Source: Bog-532 sp963805255 | Lineage (GTDB): Bacteria > Actinomycetota > Actinomycetes > Streptosporangiales > Streptosporangiaceae | Length of the DNA stretch: 64,000 nt | Assembly (NCBI GenBank): GCA_963805255.1 | Contig: CAWDTK010000011.1 | Location: 310,001 to 374,000, forward strand | Direction of reading: 5' to 3' | Shown: positions 8,659 through 16,165 of the stretch, in pieces | How positions within the stretch are numbered: position 1 is the first letter of the stretch | How the letters are laid out: every line of letters starts with the position of its first letter | Program-made: the position numbers and the translations under genes | Notes under the pieces: model-generated | The model's input: only the letters and a program-made list of their open reading frames with translations | What the model was told of the DNA's origin: nothing | Databases searched by the model: none

Positions 8659-8857
8659 ACGCAAGATCGTACCTCGCGCCGCAATCGATGCCGAGCCCCG
8701 TGTCGTGGTCGCGGCCGGCTTCAGCGGCGTGGCGCCGACGTCGAGGGCGGCGCCGATGAGGCCGTTGACGGTGGCTGGCTGGGACACCGTGAGCGACAGC
8801 GTGAACGCACGGAAGCCGGAGTTGTTCGACGGCCCTTACGGCCGGCCAGCCCCCTTA

Positions 8858-10172
8858 GGGCTCCCCGCAAAATTAAGTGGGTTTGTCCGGGATAGTTGTC
8901 TACGGTTGTGGTATGAGACAGCTGGCGGTGGATGAGGACCGGTTCGCCGGAATGCTGGCGGAGGTGCGCCCGCATCTGAATGAGCTGCAGTGGCGGCTGC
9001 TGCTGGGGGCGCAGGCGCGGTCGCTGGGCCGGGGCGGGATCAAGCGGGTGGCGGCGCTGGCCGGGGTTCACCCGGACACGGTGGGCCGCGGGGCGCGGGA
9101 ACTGGAGGCCGGGATTGAGCCGGATGACAGGGTCCGCCAGGCTGGGGCGGGGCGGCCCCGGGCGGCGGAGGCGGATCCGGCCCTGGTGCCGGCGTTGAAC
9201 CGCCTGGTGGATCCGGCCAGCCGCGGTGACCCGGAGTCGCCGCTGCGGTGGACGACCACGTTGACGGAGAAGCTGGCCGGTGAGCTGGCAGCCGCGGGCC
9301 ATCCGGTGTCGCCCGACACGGTGGGGCGGCTGCTGAAAGAGGACGGTTACAGCCTGCAGGGCAACGCCAAGACGGTGGAGGGAAAGCAGCACCCGGACCG
9401 GGACGGCCAGTTCCGGCTCATCAATGAGCTGGTGCGGGAGTTCCAGGCCGCCGGGGAGCCAGTAATCAGCGTGGACACCAAGAAAAAGGAACTGGTCGGC
9501 AACTATAAGAACGGCGGGAGGGAGTGGCATCGGCGCGGTGAGCCCGAGCGGGTGGAGGTGCACGACTTCAAGGGCGACCTGGGGCGGGCCGTCCCCTACG
9601 GCGTCTATGACATGAGCGCCAACGCTGGCTGGGTGAACGTCGGCACCGACGCGGACACCGGGGCGTTCGCCGTCGAGTCGATCCGCCGCTGGTGGCAGAA
9701 AACCGGCCGGACCGCCTACCCGCACGCCAGCAGGCTGCTCATCACCGCCGACGCGGGCGGTTCCAATGGCAGCCGGCTGCGGCTGTGGAAGGTGGAGCTG
9801 GCCCGGCTCGCGGAAGAACTCGGCCTGGAGATCAGCGTGTCCCACTTCCCGCCGGGCACGTCGAAATGGAACCGGATCGAGCACCGGCTCTTCGCCCAGA
9901 TCTCCATGAACTGGCGCGGCAGGCCGCTGACCAGCCACGAAGTTATCGTCGAGACGATCGCCGCGACCACCACCACGACCGGGCTGACCGTCCAGGCCGC
10001 CCTCGACACCGGCACCTACGAGAAGGGCATCAAGATCCCCGATAAGCAGATGCAGGATCTGGAGGAGCGCTCGATCAGGCGACACGCTTTCCATGGGGAA
10101 TGGAACTACTCCCTGCTGCCCGCCCCACGGCCAACACGCCCGACATCACGGAAGTAAATCTTCGGAGGGCCC
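8858..10172 (+). mobile_element. ISAzo13-type insertion sequence, copy 1
   Basis: A 1,315-bp element with imperfect terminal inverted repeats: the left end starts GGGCTCCCCGCAAAATTA and the inverted right end GGGCCCTCCGAAGATTTA. It is flanked on both sides by TTA (8855-8857 and 10173-10175), either a 3-bp target duplication or a preferred target. Its borders are fixed by comparison with copy 2 at 25221-26535, from which it differs at only two positions that I found. It inserted into the 3' end of arfB. Confidence 0.92.
8913..10157 (+). CDS. ISAzo13-family transposase (copy 1)
   Basis: A DDE-type transposase of 414 residues that moves the surrounding element. Likely catalytic acidic residues lie in VISVDTKKKELVGNYKNGG, LLITADAGGSNGS and PGTSKWNRIEHRLF. 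The N-terminal part (RPHLNELQWRLLLGAQA with GGIKRVAALAGVHPDTV) looks like a helix-turn-helix for end binding. ATG 8913 is used; the frame extends a little upstream without a better start. The gene appears intact and differs from the second copy by one residue (TTLTEK here, TTSTEK there). Confidence 0.93.
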   Translation: MRQLAVDEDRFAGMLAEVRPHLNELQWRLLLGAQARSLGRGGIKRVAALAGVHPDTVGRGARELEAGIEPDDRVRQAGAGRPRAAEADPALVPALNRLVDPASRGDPESPLRWTTTLTEKLAGELAAAGHPVSPDTVGRLLKEDGYSLQGNAKTVEGKQHPDRDGQFRLINELVREFQAAGEPVISVDTKKKELVGNYKNGGREWHRRGEPERVEVHDFKGDLGRAVPYGVYDMSANAGWVNVGTDADTGAFAVESIRRWWQKTGRTAYPHASRLLITADAGGSNGSRLRLWKVELARLAEELGLEISVSHFPPGTSKWNRIEHRLFAQISMNWRGRPLTSHEVIVETIAATTTTTGLTVQAALDTGTYEKGIKIPDKQMQDLEERSIRRHAFHGEWNYSLLPAPRPTRPTSRK

Positions 10173-10623
10173 TTAGCCTGTACTGCTGTAAGTCGGTGTC
10201 GCCGGGGCCGGGGCGGCGCGACCGCTTGACCGCGCCCCGGCGGCGTTTGCCGGCCACCCGGCGCTCCCGGGCGGCGCGGCCGGGGCGGGTGGGGATGCGG
10301 GGCCGCTGCGGCGGGGCCATCGCCTCCCGGAGCAGATTGGCCATCCGGCCGCGCGCGGTCCGGCGGTTCAGCAGCTGGCTGCGCTGTTCGGAGGCGATCA
10401 CGGTCAGCACGCCATCGGTCAGCCGACCGCCCAGCCGGGTCAGTATGCGTTCCCGGGCGTAAGCGGGCAGCACCGCCGAGTGCTCGACGTCGAAGGACAG
10501 CTCGACCCGGGAGTCGGCGGTGTTGACGGACTGCCCGCCGGGCCCGGAGGCGCGGGAGAACCGCTCGTGCAGCTCACCGGCCGGTATCACCAGCCATCCG
10601 TGCACCCGGAGATCGTCCGCCAC
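10075..10623 (-). CDS. arfB: Peptidyl-tRNA hydrolase ArfB (YaeJ-type rescue factor), C-terminus rewritten by IS
   Basis: Releases the nascent chain from ribosomes stalled without a stop codon. The GGQ catalytic motif is in SRASGPGGQSVNTADSRVEL, and a long basic tail (RRTARGRMANLLR to VAGKRRRGAVKRSRR) is the part known to enter the empty mRNA channel. The IS copy 1 lies just beyond this tail, so the last 32 or so residues and the stop codon now come from IS DNA. The functional tail itself is kept. GTG 10623 is chosen because homology begins right after it (VADDLRVHGWLVIP); a longer frame starts at 10692. Confidence 0.85.
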   Translation of the reverse strand: MADDLRVHGWLVIPAGELHERFSRASGPGGQSVNTADSRVELSFDVEHSAVLPAYARERILTRLGGRLTDGVLTVIASEQRSQLLNRRTARGRMANLLREAMAPPQRPRIPTRPGRAARERRVAGKRRRGAVKRSRRPGPGDTDLQQYRLRALRRFTSVMSGVLAVGRAAGSSSIPHGKRVA

Positions 10624-10716
10624 CTCACCAGGATGCCCGACTCCGCCGGCGGGCGCGAGCCGGGCGAGGGGGGCTGGCCGGATGCGGATCATCCCGGCTC
10701 CGCCGGGCGGCCCGCG

Positions 10717-11508
10717 TCAGGGCAGCGCGGCGACCAGTTCCCGGACCGGCTTGCGCCGGCCCGTGTAGAACGGGATCTCCACCCGGGTGTGCCGCCGGGC
10801 CTCGGCCCCCCGTAGGTGGCGCATCAGGTCGACGATCCGGTACAGCTCGCCGGCCTCGAAGGCGAGGATCCACTCGTAGTCGTTGAGCGCGAAGCTGGGC
10901 ACGGTGTTGGCCCGGACGTCCGGGTACTCCCGGGCCATCATGCCGTGTTCGGCGAGCAGCGTGCGGCGTTCGGCCGGGTCCAGCAGGTACCACTCATACG
11001 ACCGGACGAACGGGTAGACGCACACGTAGGATTTCGGCTCCTCCTCGGCGAGGAACGCCGGGATGTGCCCCTTGTTGAACTCGGCGGGACGGTGCAGCGC
11101 CATCACCGACCAGACCGGCTCGCTGGCGCGTCCCAGCCGGGTGCGGCGGAAACGCGCGTACATCTCCTGCAGGTCGTCAGCGGACGGCGCGATCCACCAG
11201 AACATGTAGTCGGCGTCCGCACGCAGGCCCTGCACGTCGTAGCAGCCGCGGGTGATGATGCCCTTGCCCGCCACCTCGTCGAGCAGCCCGGTCACCTCGT
11301 CCGCGACCACGTTGCGGTAGTCGGAGCCAGCGGCCGCACCGGGTGGGGCGGGCCCACCGGGCGCGCCGGAGTCGAGGGCCGCACGGTCCGTCACCCGGAA
11401 CACGGACCACATCGTGTACCGGATCAGCTCGTTCAGGTCCCGGGCCCTGAGCCGGGTCGGCTCGCCCTCAGGGCGGCCCGCTTCGTCATTGGCAGCCATG
11501 GTTTCCAT
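10717..11508 (-). CDS. hemQ: Coproheme decarboxylase HemQ (chlorite dismutase family)
   Basis: Catalyses the final step of the coproporphyrin-dependent haem pathway of Gram-positive bacteria, the peroxide-driven decarboxylation of coprohaem to haem b. The sequence shows LNELIRYTMWSVFRV, ADYMFWWIAPSADDLQE, YVCVYPFVRSYEWYLL, YPDVRANTVPSFALNDYEW and DLMRHLRGAEARRH, whose His is the expected proximal haem ligand. 263 residues is normal. It is downstream of hemY in the same direction, separated by the short tandem array at 11543-11617, so the two are very likely one transcription unit. Confidence 0.95.
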   Translation of the reverse strand: METMAANDEAGRPEGEPTRLRARDLNELIRYTMWSVFRVTDRAALDSGAPGGPAPPGAAAGSDYRNVVADEVTGLLDEVAGKGIITRGCYDVQGLRADADYMFWWIAPSADDLQEMYARFRRTRLGRASEPVWSVMALHRPAEFNKGHIPAFLAEEEPKSYVCVYPFVRSYEWYLLDPAERRTLLAEHGMMAREYPDVRANTVPSFALNDYEWILAFEAGELYRIVDLMRHLRGAEARRHTRVEIPFYTGRRKPVRELVAALP

Positions 11509-11542
11509 TGTCCGCCATGGCCGGCCCCGTTCACACGGCGGC

Positions 11543-11617
11543 CTGTCACCGGGCGCACTGTCACCGGGCGCACTGTCACCGGGCGCACTGTCACCGGGCG
11601 CACTGTCACCGGGCGCG
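11543..11617. repeat. 15-bp tandem array (5 units) over the hemY stop codon
   Basis: Units of CTGTCACCGGGCGCA start at 11543, 11558, 11573, 11588 and 11603; the last differs only at its final base. Read in the sense of hemY every unit contains TGA. The hemY stop is the TGA of the fifth unit, so the array extends the gene's last codons and stop into the hemY-hemQ gap. Confidence 0.96.
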
Positions 11618-13150
11618 CAGGTAGCCGAGCGTGCGGTCCGCCGCGGTGCGCGCGGTGGCGATGCAGGCCGGGATGCCGATCCCGTCGTAGGCGGCGCCGC
11701 AGACGCCCAGCCCGGGCTGGGCGTCCACGCCGGCCCGGATGGCCGCGACCCGGTCCAGGTGCCCGACCGCGTACTGCGGCAGCGCGCCGCCCCACCGGGT
11801 GACGCGGGCGTCCAGCGGGGCGCCCCGCGCGCCGGTTTCCTCCGCCAGGTCGGCGGCGGCGAACGCGGCGAGTTCCTGGTCGTCGCGCTGGAGCAGGCCG
11901 TCCTCCCCGATCCGCCCGATCGAGCACCGGATCAGGTCCACCGGCTCCGCGGCACGGACCTCCGCGGCACGGACGAGGTGCGGCCATTTCACGGTCGAGA
12001 ACGTGACGGCCTTGACGGCGCGTTTCTCCACGGCCGGCACGAGATACCCGCTCCGGGGTGACCCCTGGGCCGCCGCGTCCCGGACGGCCGGGAACCGCGA
12101 ACGCGGGTACGCGAGGGTCACGATAGCCATGCTCGCGTACTCGATGCCGCCCAGCGCGGCGGCGGCCGCGGACGCACCCGGCACGCCGCCGAGCAGCCGG
12201 GCCGCGGGACGCGCGGGGAGGGCCAGCACAACGGCGTCCGCGGCGATCTCCTCCGGCGCCGCGGCGGACCCGACGGTGAGGCGCCATCCCGTGGCGGTCC
12301 GGGCCAGTTCCCGGACCGTCGCGCGGGTCCGGATCACCGCGCCGGAGGCCTCCGCCACGGCCGCGGGCAGCGTCCCCAGGCCGCCGGCCAGCGTGGTAAA
12401 CACCGGCGGGCGCTGCGGCCGGGCCGCGCCCGGTCCTTCTTCCTGTTCCGGCGGGTCGGGGAGCAGCGACGCCGCGGCGCTGACCAGCGAGCGGTGCGCG
12501 GGCGCCGCCGCGGCCAGCGGCCCGAGCGTCGCCTCGAACGACAGGTCCTCCGACCGGCCTGCGTAGACCCCGCCGAGCAGCGGGTCGACCAGCCGCTCGA
12601 CCAGTTCGTCGCCGAAGCGGGCCCCGACGTAGGCGGCGACGGACGTATCCCCGTCCCGCGGCGTGGCCGGAAGGTCCAGGTCCTGCCGGGCCCGCGCCAG
12701 GCCCTCCGGTGACAGCACACCGGAGCGGGCCAGGTCCGCCTCGTCGGACAGGTCCGCGGGCACGCCCATGAACTGGCGCTGCGGCAGCGGCCACATCGCG
12801 TCCCGGGTCCAGATGGCCGAGGACGTGGTGCCGGGCATCACGAGCTGATCGCTGAGGCCGGCGTCCCGGATCAGGCCGGTGCCCTCCGGGCGCCGCACGA
12901 GCAGCGCCTCCGCGCCCTCGTCCACGGCCATCCCGGCCACCTCGGACACCGCCAGCTTGCCGCCGAGCCGCGGGGATCCCTCCAGCACCGTGACCCGGAC
13001 GGGCGCGCCCCGCAGGAAGAACGCCGCCGCGAGCCCGGCGATGCCGCCGCCGACGATGACCACGTGCGGCCGGGCGCCGGGCGGGCCCCCGTCACCGGGC
13101 GTACCGCCGGTGGCCGGACCCGGCGGTTCCGCCTGCCCCGGAATATTCAC
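11606..13150 (-). CDS. hemY: Protoporphyrinogen/coproporphyrinogen III oxidase HemY (CgoX)
   Basis: FAD-dependent oxidase, expected to convert coproporphyrinogen III to coproporphyrin III since hemQ is next door. The N-terminus has HVVIVGGGIAGLAAAFFL and LEGSPRLGGKLAVSEVAG, then DEGAEALLVRRPEG, PVFTTLAGGLGTLPAAVAEA, and the C-terminal flavin segment GVCGAAYDGIGIPACIATA. 514 residues is slightly long for the family because of a Pro/Gly-rich N-terminal leader of about 28 residues. GTG 13150 is the probable start. Transcribed together with hemQ. Confidence 0.93.
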   Translation of the reverse strand: MNIPGQAEPPGPATGGTPGDGGPPGARPHVVIVGGGIAGLAAAFFLRGAPVRVTVLEGSPRLGGKLAVSEVAGMAVDEGAEALLVRRPEGTGLIRDAGLSDQLVMPGTTSSAIWTRDAMWPLPQRQFMGVPADLSDEADLARSGVLSPEGLARARQDLDLPATPRDGDTSVAAYVGARFGDELVERLVDPLLGGVYAGRSEDLSFEATLGPLAAAAPAHRSLVSAAASLLPDPPEQEEGPGAARPQRPPVFTTLAGGLGTLPAAVAEASGAVIRTRATVRELARTATGWRLTVGSAAAPEEIAADAVVLALPARPAARLLGGVPGASAAAAALGGIEYASMAIVTLAYPRSRFPAVRDAAAQGSPRSGYLVPAVEKRAVKAVTFSTVKWPHLVRAAEVRAAEPVDLIRCSIGRIGEDGLLQRDDQELAAFAAADLAEETGARGAPLDARVTRWGGALPQYAVGHLDRVAAIRAGVDAQPGLGVCGAAYDGIGIPACIATARTAADRTLGYLRAR

Positions 13151-13230
13151 CCGCCCAGCCTCGCAGATCGCGCGCACCGGGCACGAACCGGCCGCCGGGG
13201 ACGGCACCGCCACGGTGAGGCGGCCGTGGC

Positions 13231-13312
13231 TGGGCCGTCCAGGCCGGGGCCCTCCAGGCCGGGGCCCTCCAGGCCGGGGCCCTCCAGGCCGGGGCCGTCT
13301 AGGCTGGGGCCC
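13231..13312. repeat. 15-bp tandem array (5 units) directly upstream of the DsbA-like gene
   Basis: Units of GGGGCCCTCCAGGCC occupy 13246-13290, with variant units at 13231-13245 and 13291-13305, ending in GGGGCCC before the ATG at 13313. The last unit has diverged to contain TAGGCT, a plausible -10 hexamer about 9 bases before the ATG. The array therefore forms the promoter-proximal region between divergent hemY and the DsbA-like gene. Confidence 0.93.
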
Positions 13313-13942
13313 ATGCGCGTCGACATCTGGAGCGATGTGATCTGCCCGTGGTGCTATGTCGGCAACGCGAGGTTCACCAAGGCGCTGGCCGCCTTCGGGC
13401 CGAAGAATCAGGTCGAGGTCGTCTACCGGTCCTTCGAGCTGCACCCCAGCTGGCCCGCGGGCCAGACCATACCGATCCTCGACATGCTGGCCAGAAAGTA
13501 CCGGCTGTCGCCGGCCGAAGCCGGGGAGGCCGAGGGCCGGGTGGCCGGGCTGGCCCGGGACGAGGGCCTGGGTTTCCGAACGGACCGGGCGCTGGGCAAT
13601 ACCTTCGATATCCACCGCGTTCTGCATCTGGGCCGGGCCCAGGGCTTCCAGCACACCCTGCTGGAGGCCATCTACCACGCGTATTTCGCCGAGGCGGAGC
13701 CGGTTTTCGAGACGGACACCCTGGCCACGGTGGCCGCGACCGCCGGGCTGGACCCGGCCGACGTGAAGCAGACCCTGGCCGGCGACGACTTCGCGGACGA
13801 GGTCCGCGACGACGAACGGGAGGCCCGCGAGCTCGGGATCAGCGGAGTCCCGTTCTTCGCGTTCGACGGCCGGCTCGCCGTCTCGGGCGCCCGGCCAACC
13901 GCCACGTTCAGCCAGGTGCTCGGTCAGGCGATGTCGCAGTAG
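13313..13942 (+). CDS. DsbA/FrnE-family thioredoxin-fold oxidoreductase
   Basis: A cytosolic DsbA-like (FrnE type) protein of 209 residues. The catalytic pair is CPWC in MRVDIWSDVICPWCYVGNAR, followed by the helical insert and the cis-proline loop LGISGVPFFAFDGRLAVSGA. There is no signal peptide, so it is probably not an exported disulfide oxidase but acts on a small-molecule or protein disulfide in the cytoplasm. No Shine-Dalgarno is visible; TAGGCT nearby suggests a leaderless transcript. The gene is divergent from hemY and convergent with hemE. Confidence 0.92.
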   Translation: MRVDIWSDVICPWCYVGNARFTKALAAFGPKNQVEVVYRSFELHPSWPAGQTIPILDMLARKYRLSPAEAGEAEGRVAGLARDEGLGFRTDRALGNTFDIHRVLHLGRAQGFQHTLLEAIYHAYFAEAEPVFETDTLATVAATAGLDPADVKQTLAGDDFADEVRDDEREARELGISGVPFFAFDGRLAVSGARPTATFSQVLGQAMSQ

Positions 13943-13950
13943 CGATACGG

Positions 13951-14005
13951 CTCAGTGTTCGCAAAACTCAGTGTTCGCAAAACTCAGTGTTCGCAAAACT
14001 CAGTG
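13951..14005. repeat. 16-bp tandem array (3.4 units) over the hemE stop codon
   Basis: Three perfect units of CTCAGTGTTCGCAAAA (13951-13966, 13967-13982, 13983-13998) are followed by a partial CTCAGTG that contains the hemE stop. In the hemE sense each unit has a TGA. The AT-rich part (TTTTGCGAA on the minus strand) stands out against the GC-rich surroundings. Confidence 0.96.
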
Positions 14006-15038
14006 CGCGGACTGCTCGTGCACGAAGTCGGTGAGCCGGGCCAGGGTGGCCGGGTCGGTCTCGGGCAGGACGCCGTGCCCCAGGTTAAAGATGTGACTCT
14101 CCGTGATTCGGCCCTCGTTGAGCACCTCACGGGCGCGCCCGGCGACCACGTCCCATGGCGCCAGCAGCACCGCCGGATCCAGGTTGCCCTGCAGGGCCGT
14201 TTCGGCCTCGACGCGGCTCGCAGCCTCATCCAGCGGGACCCGCCAATCCACGCCGACCACGTTCCGCGCCGGCGTGCCGCATCAGGCCGAGCAGTTCGCC
14301 GGTGCCGACCCCGGAGTGGATGCGCGGCACGCCCTGCCCTGCCAGCGCGGCGAAGATCTGCGAGGTGTGCGGGAACACGAACGTCCGGTAGTCGGCCGGG
14401 CTCAGTACCCCCGCCCAGGAGTCGAACAGCTGGACCGCTGACGCTCCCGCGGCGACCTGAACCTCCAGGAACGAGACGGTGATGGCGGTGAGCCGCGCCA
14501 TCAGCGCGTTCCACAGCCCGGGCTCGGCGTACATCAGCGCCCGGGCCCGGTCGTGGTGGCGGGACGGCCCGCCCTCGATCAGGTAGGAGGCCAGCGTGAA
14601 CGGCGCGCCGGCGAAGCCGATCAGCGGGCGGGCCCCGAGTTCGGTCACCAGCGTCCGCACGGCCTCGGTGACGTATGGCACGTCGCCGGGTTCGAGCGGG
14701 CGCAGCCGCTCCAGGTCACGCCGGTCGCGGATGGGCTCGTCGACGACCGGGCCCAGCCCGGGCTTGATGTCGATACCGAAGCCCACCGCCTTCAGCGGCA
14801 CCACGATGTCGCTGAACAGGATGGCCGCGTCGACGTCGTAACGCCGCATCGGCTGCAGGGTGATTTCGGTGATGAGGTCGGCCCTGGTGCAGGACTCGAG
14901 CATCGGCAGGCCCGCGCGGGCCTGCCGGTATTCGGGCAGCGACCGGCCGGCCTGGCGCATGAACCAGACCGGCGTGTATGGCAACGGCTCCCGGCGGCAG
15001 GCACGCAGGAACGGCGAATCCCTTGCTAGCGGCGTCAC
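14000..15038 (-). pseudogene. hemE: Uroporphyrinogen decarboxylase HemE, single-base frameshift
   Basis: Decarboxylates the four acetate side chains of uroporphyrinogen III to give coproporphyrinogen III, upstream of HemY and HemQ. The first frame (GTG 15038) has the diagnostic VWFMRQAGRSLPEYR, AAILFSDIVVPLKAVGFGID, IGFAGAPFTLASYLIEGG and IHSGVGTGELLGLM. Near 14262 one extra base shifts the frame; the remainder VVGVDWRVPLDEA, LQGNLDPAVLLAP and HIFNLGHGVLPETDP continues in another frame to 14000. Removing one T at 14262-14263 restores a 345-residue protein. Because haem synthesis normally needs this step, a sequencing error is as likely as real damage. The start codon is GTG. Confidence 0.88.
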
Positions 15039-15156
15039 AGCAGGGATCGTCTCACAGAACTGATAACTGACACGCCGCCCAGCCTCCCCGGATTGTCGTA
15101 CACGCGTGCCAATATCTTGCTTAGCCCCGCGAAGTGCCGCCGAAGGAGGTCAGGCC

Positions 15157-15369
15157 ATGAGCCAGATGCCCTGGTACTGTCCCGGATGCGCTGGGGAGCA
15201 GCTGTTCGAGCAGTTCCACGACGAGCCGGGCCGCTGCCCTGACTCACCGGACGGGCACTGCCCGGAGTGGGTGTGCTGTGCCTGCGGAACGGCCCTGATC
15301 GTGGGCTTCCTCCCGCAGGAGGAGCCGTTCCGCGGTGACGCACCGCGCCGTCCCGGCCGTGCGGCATGA
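15157..15369 (+). CDS. Small zinc-ribbon protein
   Basis: A 70-residue protein with four Cys-containing knots: WYCPGCAGEQLFEQF, RCPDSPDGHCPEW and VCCACGTALIVGFLP, the arrangement of a zinc ribbon. The start is certain because AAGGAGG lies 7 bases before ATG 15157. Small proteins of this kind accompany hemE in other actinobacteria as far as I recall, but no function is known to me. It reads divergently from hemE. Confidence 0.8.
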   Translation: MSQMPWYCPGCAGEQLFEQFHDEPGRCPDSPDGHCPEWVCCACGTALIVGFLPQEEPFRGDAPRRPGRAA

Positions 15370-15460
15370 GGCTCGCCGACACCGGCACTATGCCCGTTAA
15401 CGGCCATATTCGCGCCAGAACTTGCGTGAGGAAACAGCGGGCGCGGCATACGCTCTGTAC

Positions 15461-16165
15461 ATGAGATCGGCCGACCCGCCCGTGCGCAAGCAGCCGGTAC
15501 CACGTGATACGTCGCAGCGTAGCGACGAAGAGGCGGCCGCAGCGGTGTTCGGCTCTGCGGTGGCCGGATTTCAGGCGGGCCTGGAGAGCCAGGGTGCTAT
15601 CCGGGCCGAATTTACGTTTGAGGACGTTCCCGCGCCCAAGCGGCTCGCCCCGTTTGCCGCCGCAACCGCGGCCACCGTGCGGCGCGACGGCGCGGACATC
15701 GCCTGGGGACGCCTGGTGCTGCTGTACGACCCGGCGGGCCCGGAGGGCTGGCACGGCTGCTACCGGCTGATCAGCTACCTGCGGGCGGAGATCGACCCGG
15801 AGATCGCGGCCGACCCCATGCTCGGCCAGGTCGGCTGGAGCTGGCTGACCGAGGCCCTGGACACGCGCACGCCGGGTTACGGCGTCCCGAGCGGAACGGT
15901 AACCCGGGTGACGACCGAAGGGTTCGGCGGCAAGGGGGAAGAGCCGCCGCTTCACGGGTATGAGCAGCGCGCCTCCTGGTCGCCGGCGGCCGGCGATCCG
16001 GGCCCGGGTGGGTCCGATCCGGCCGGGCTGGACATTGCCGCGCACGTGACCGCGTGGTGCGACTCGCTGGCGGCCGCGGCCGGGCTGCCGCCGCTGGCCC
16101 CCGGCGCTTACGCGTTGCCCTCGCCGGACCGGGCGGCGGAGCACGGCCAGCGGCGGCGCCGGTGA
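15461..16165 (+). CDS. DUF3000 family protein
   Basis: An actinobacterial protein of unknown function, 234 residues. Conserved-looking parts are FEDVPAPKRLAPFAAATAAT, GRLVLLYDPAGPEGWHGCYR and LISYLRAEIDPEIAADPMLG followed by QVGWSWLTEAL, then a tail with HVTAWCDSLAAAAGLPPL. Its last bases overlap the rnd GTG as GTGA, so the two are translationally coupled; the DUF3000-rnd pair is conserved in actinobacteria (from memory). ATG 15461 is chosen as the first good start of the family-like part. Confidence 0.9.
   Translation: MRSADPPVRKQPVPRDTSQRSDEEAAAAVFGSAVAGFQAGLESQGAIRAEFTFEDVPAPKRLAPFAAATAATVRRDGADIAWGRLVLLYDPAGPEGWHGCYRLISYLRAEIDPEIAADPMLGQVGWSWLTEALDTRTPGYGVPSGTVTRVTTEGFGGKGEEPPLHGYEQRASWSPAAGDPGPGGSDPAGLDIAAHVTAWCDSLAAAAGLPPLAPGAYALPSPDRAAEHGQRRRR

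Noticed and set aside
8721..10094. Long minus-strand frame across the insertion sequence (also in copy 2)
   Set aside because: Antisense to the transposase; both copies show it only because the IS is duplicated.
14226..15038. Programmed frameshifting in hemE
   Set aside because: No slippery heptamer or downstream structure is evident at 14262, and the family does not use recoding as far as I know; indel is simpler.
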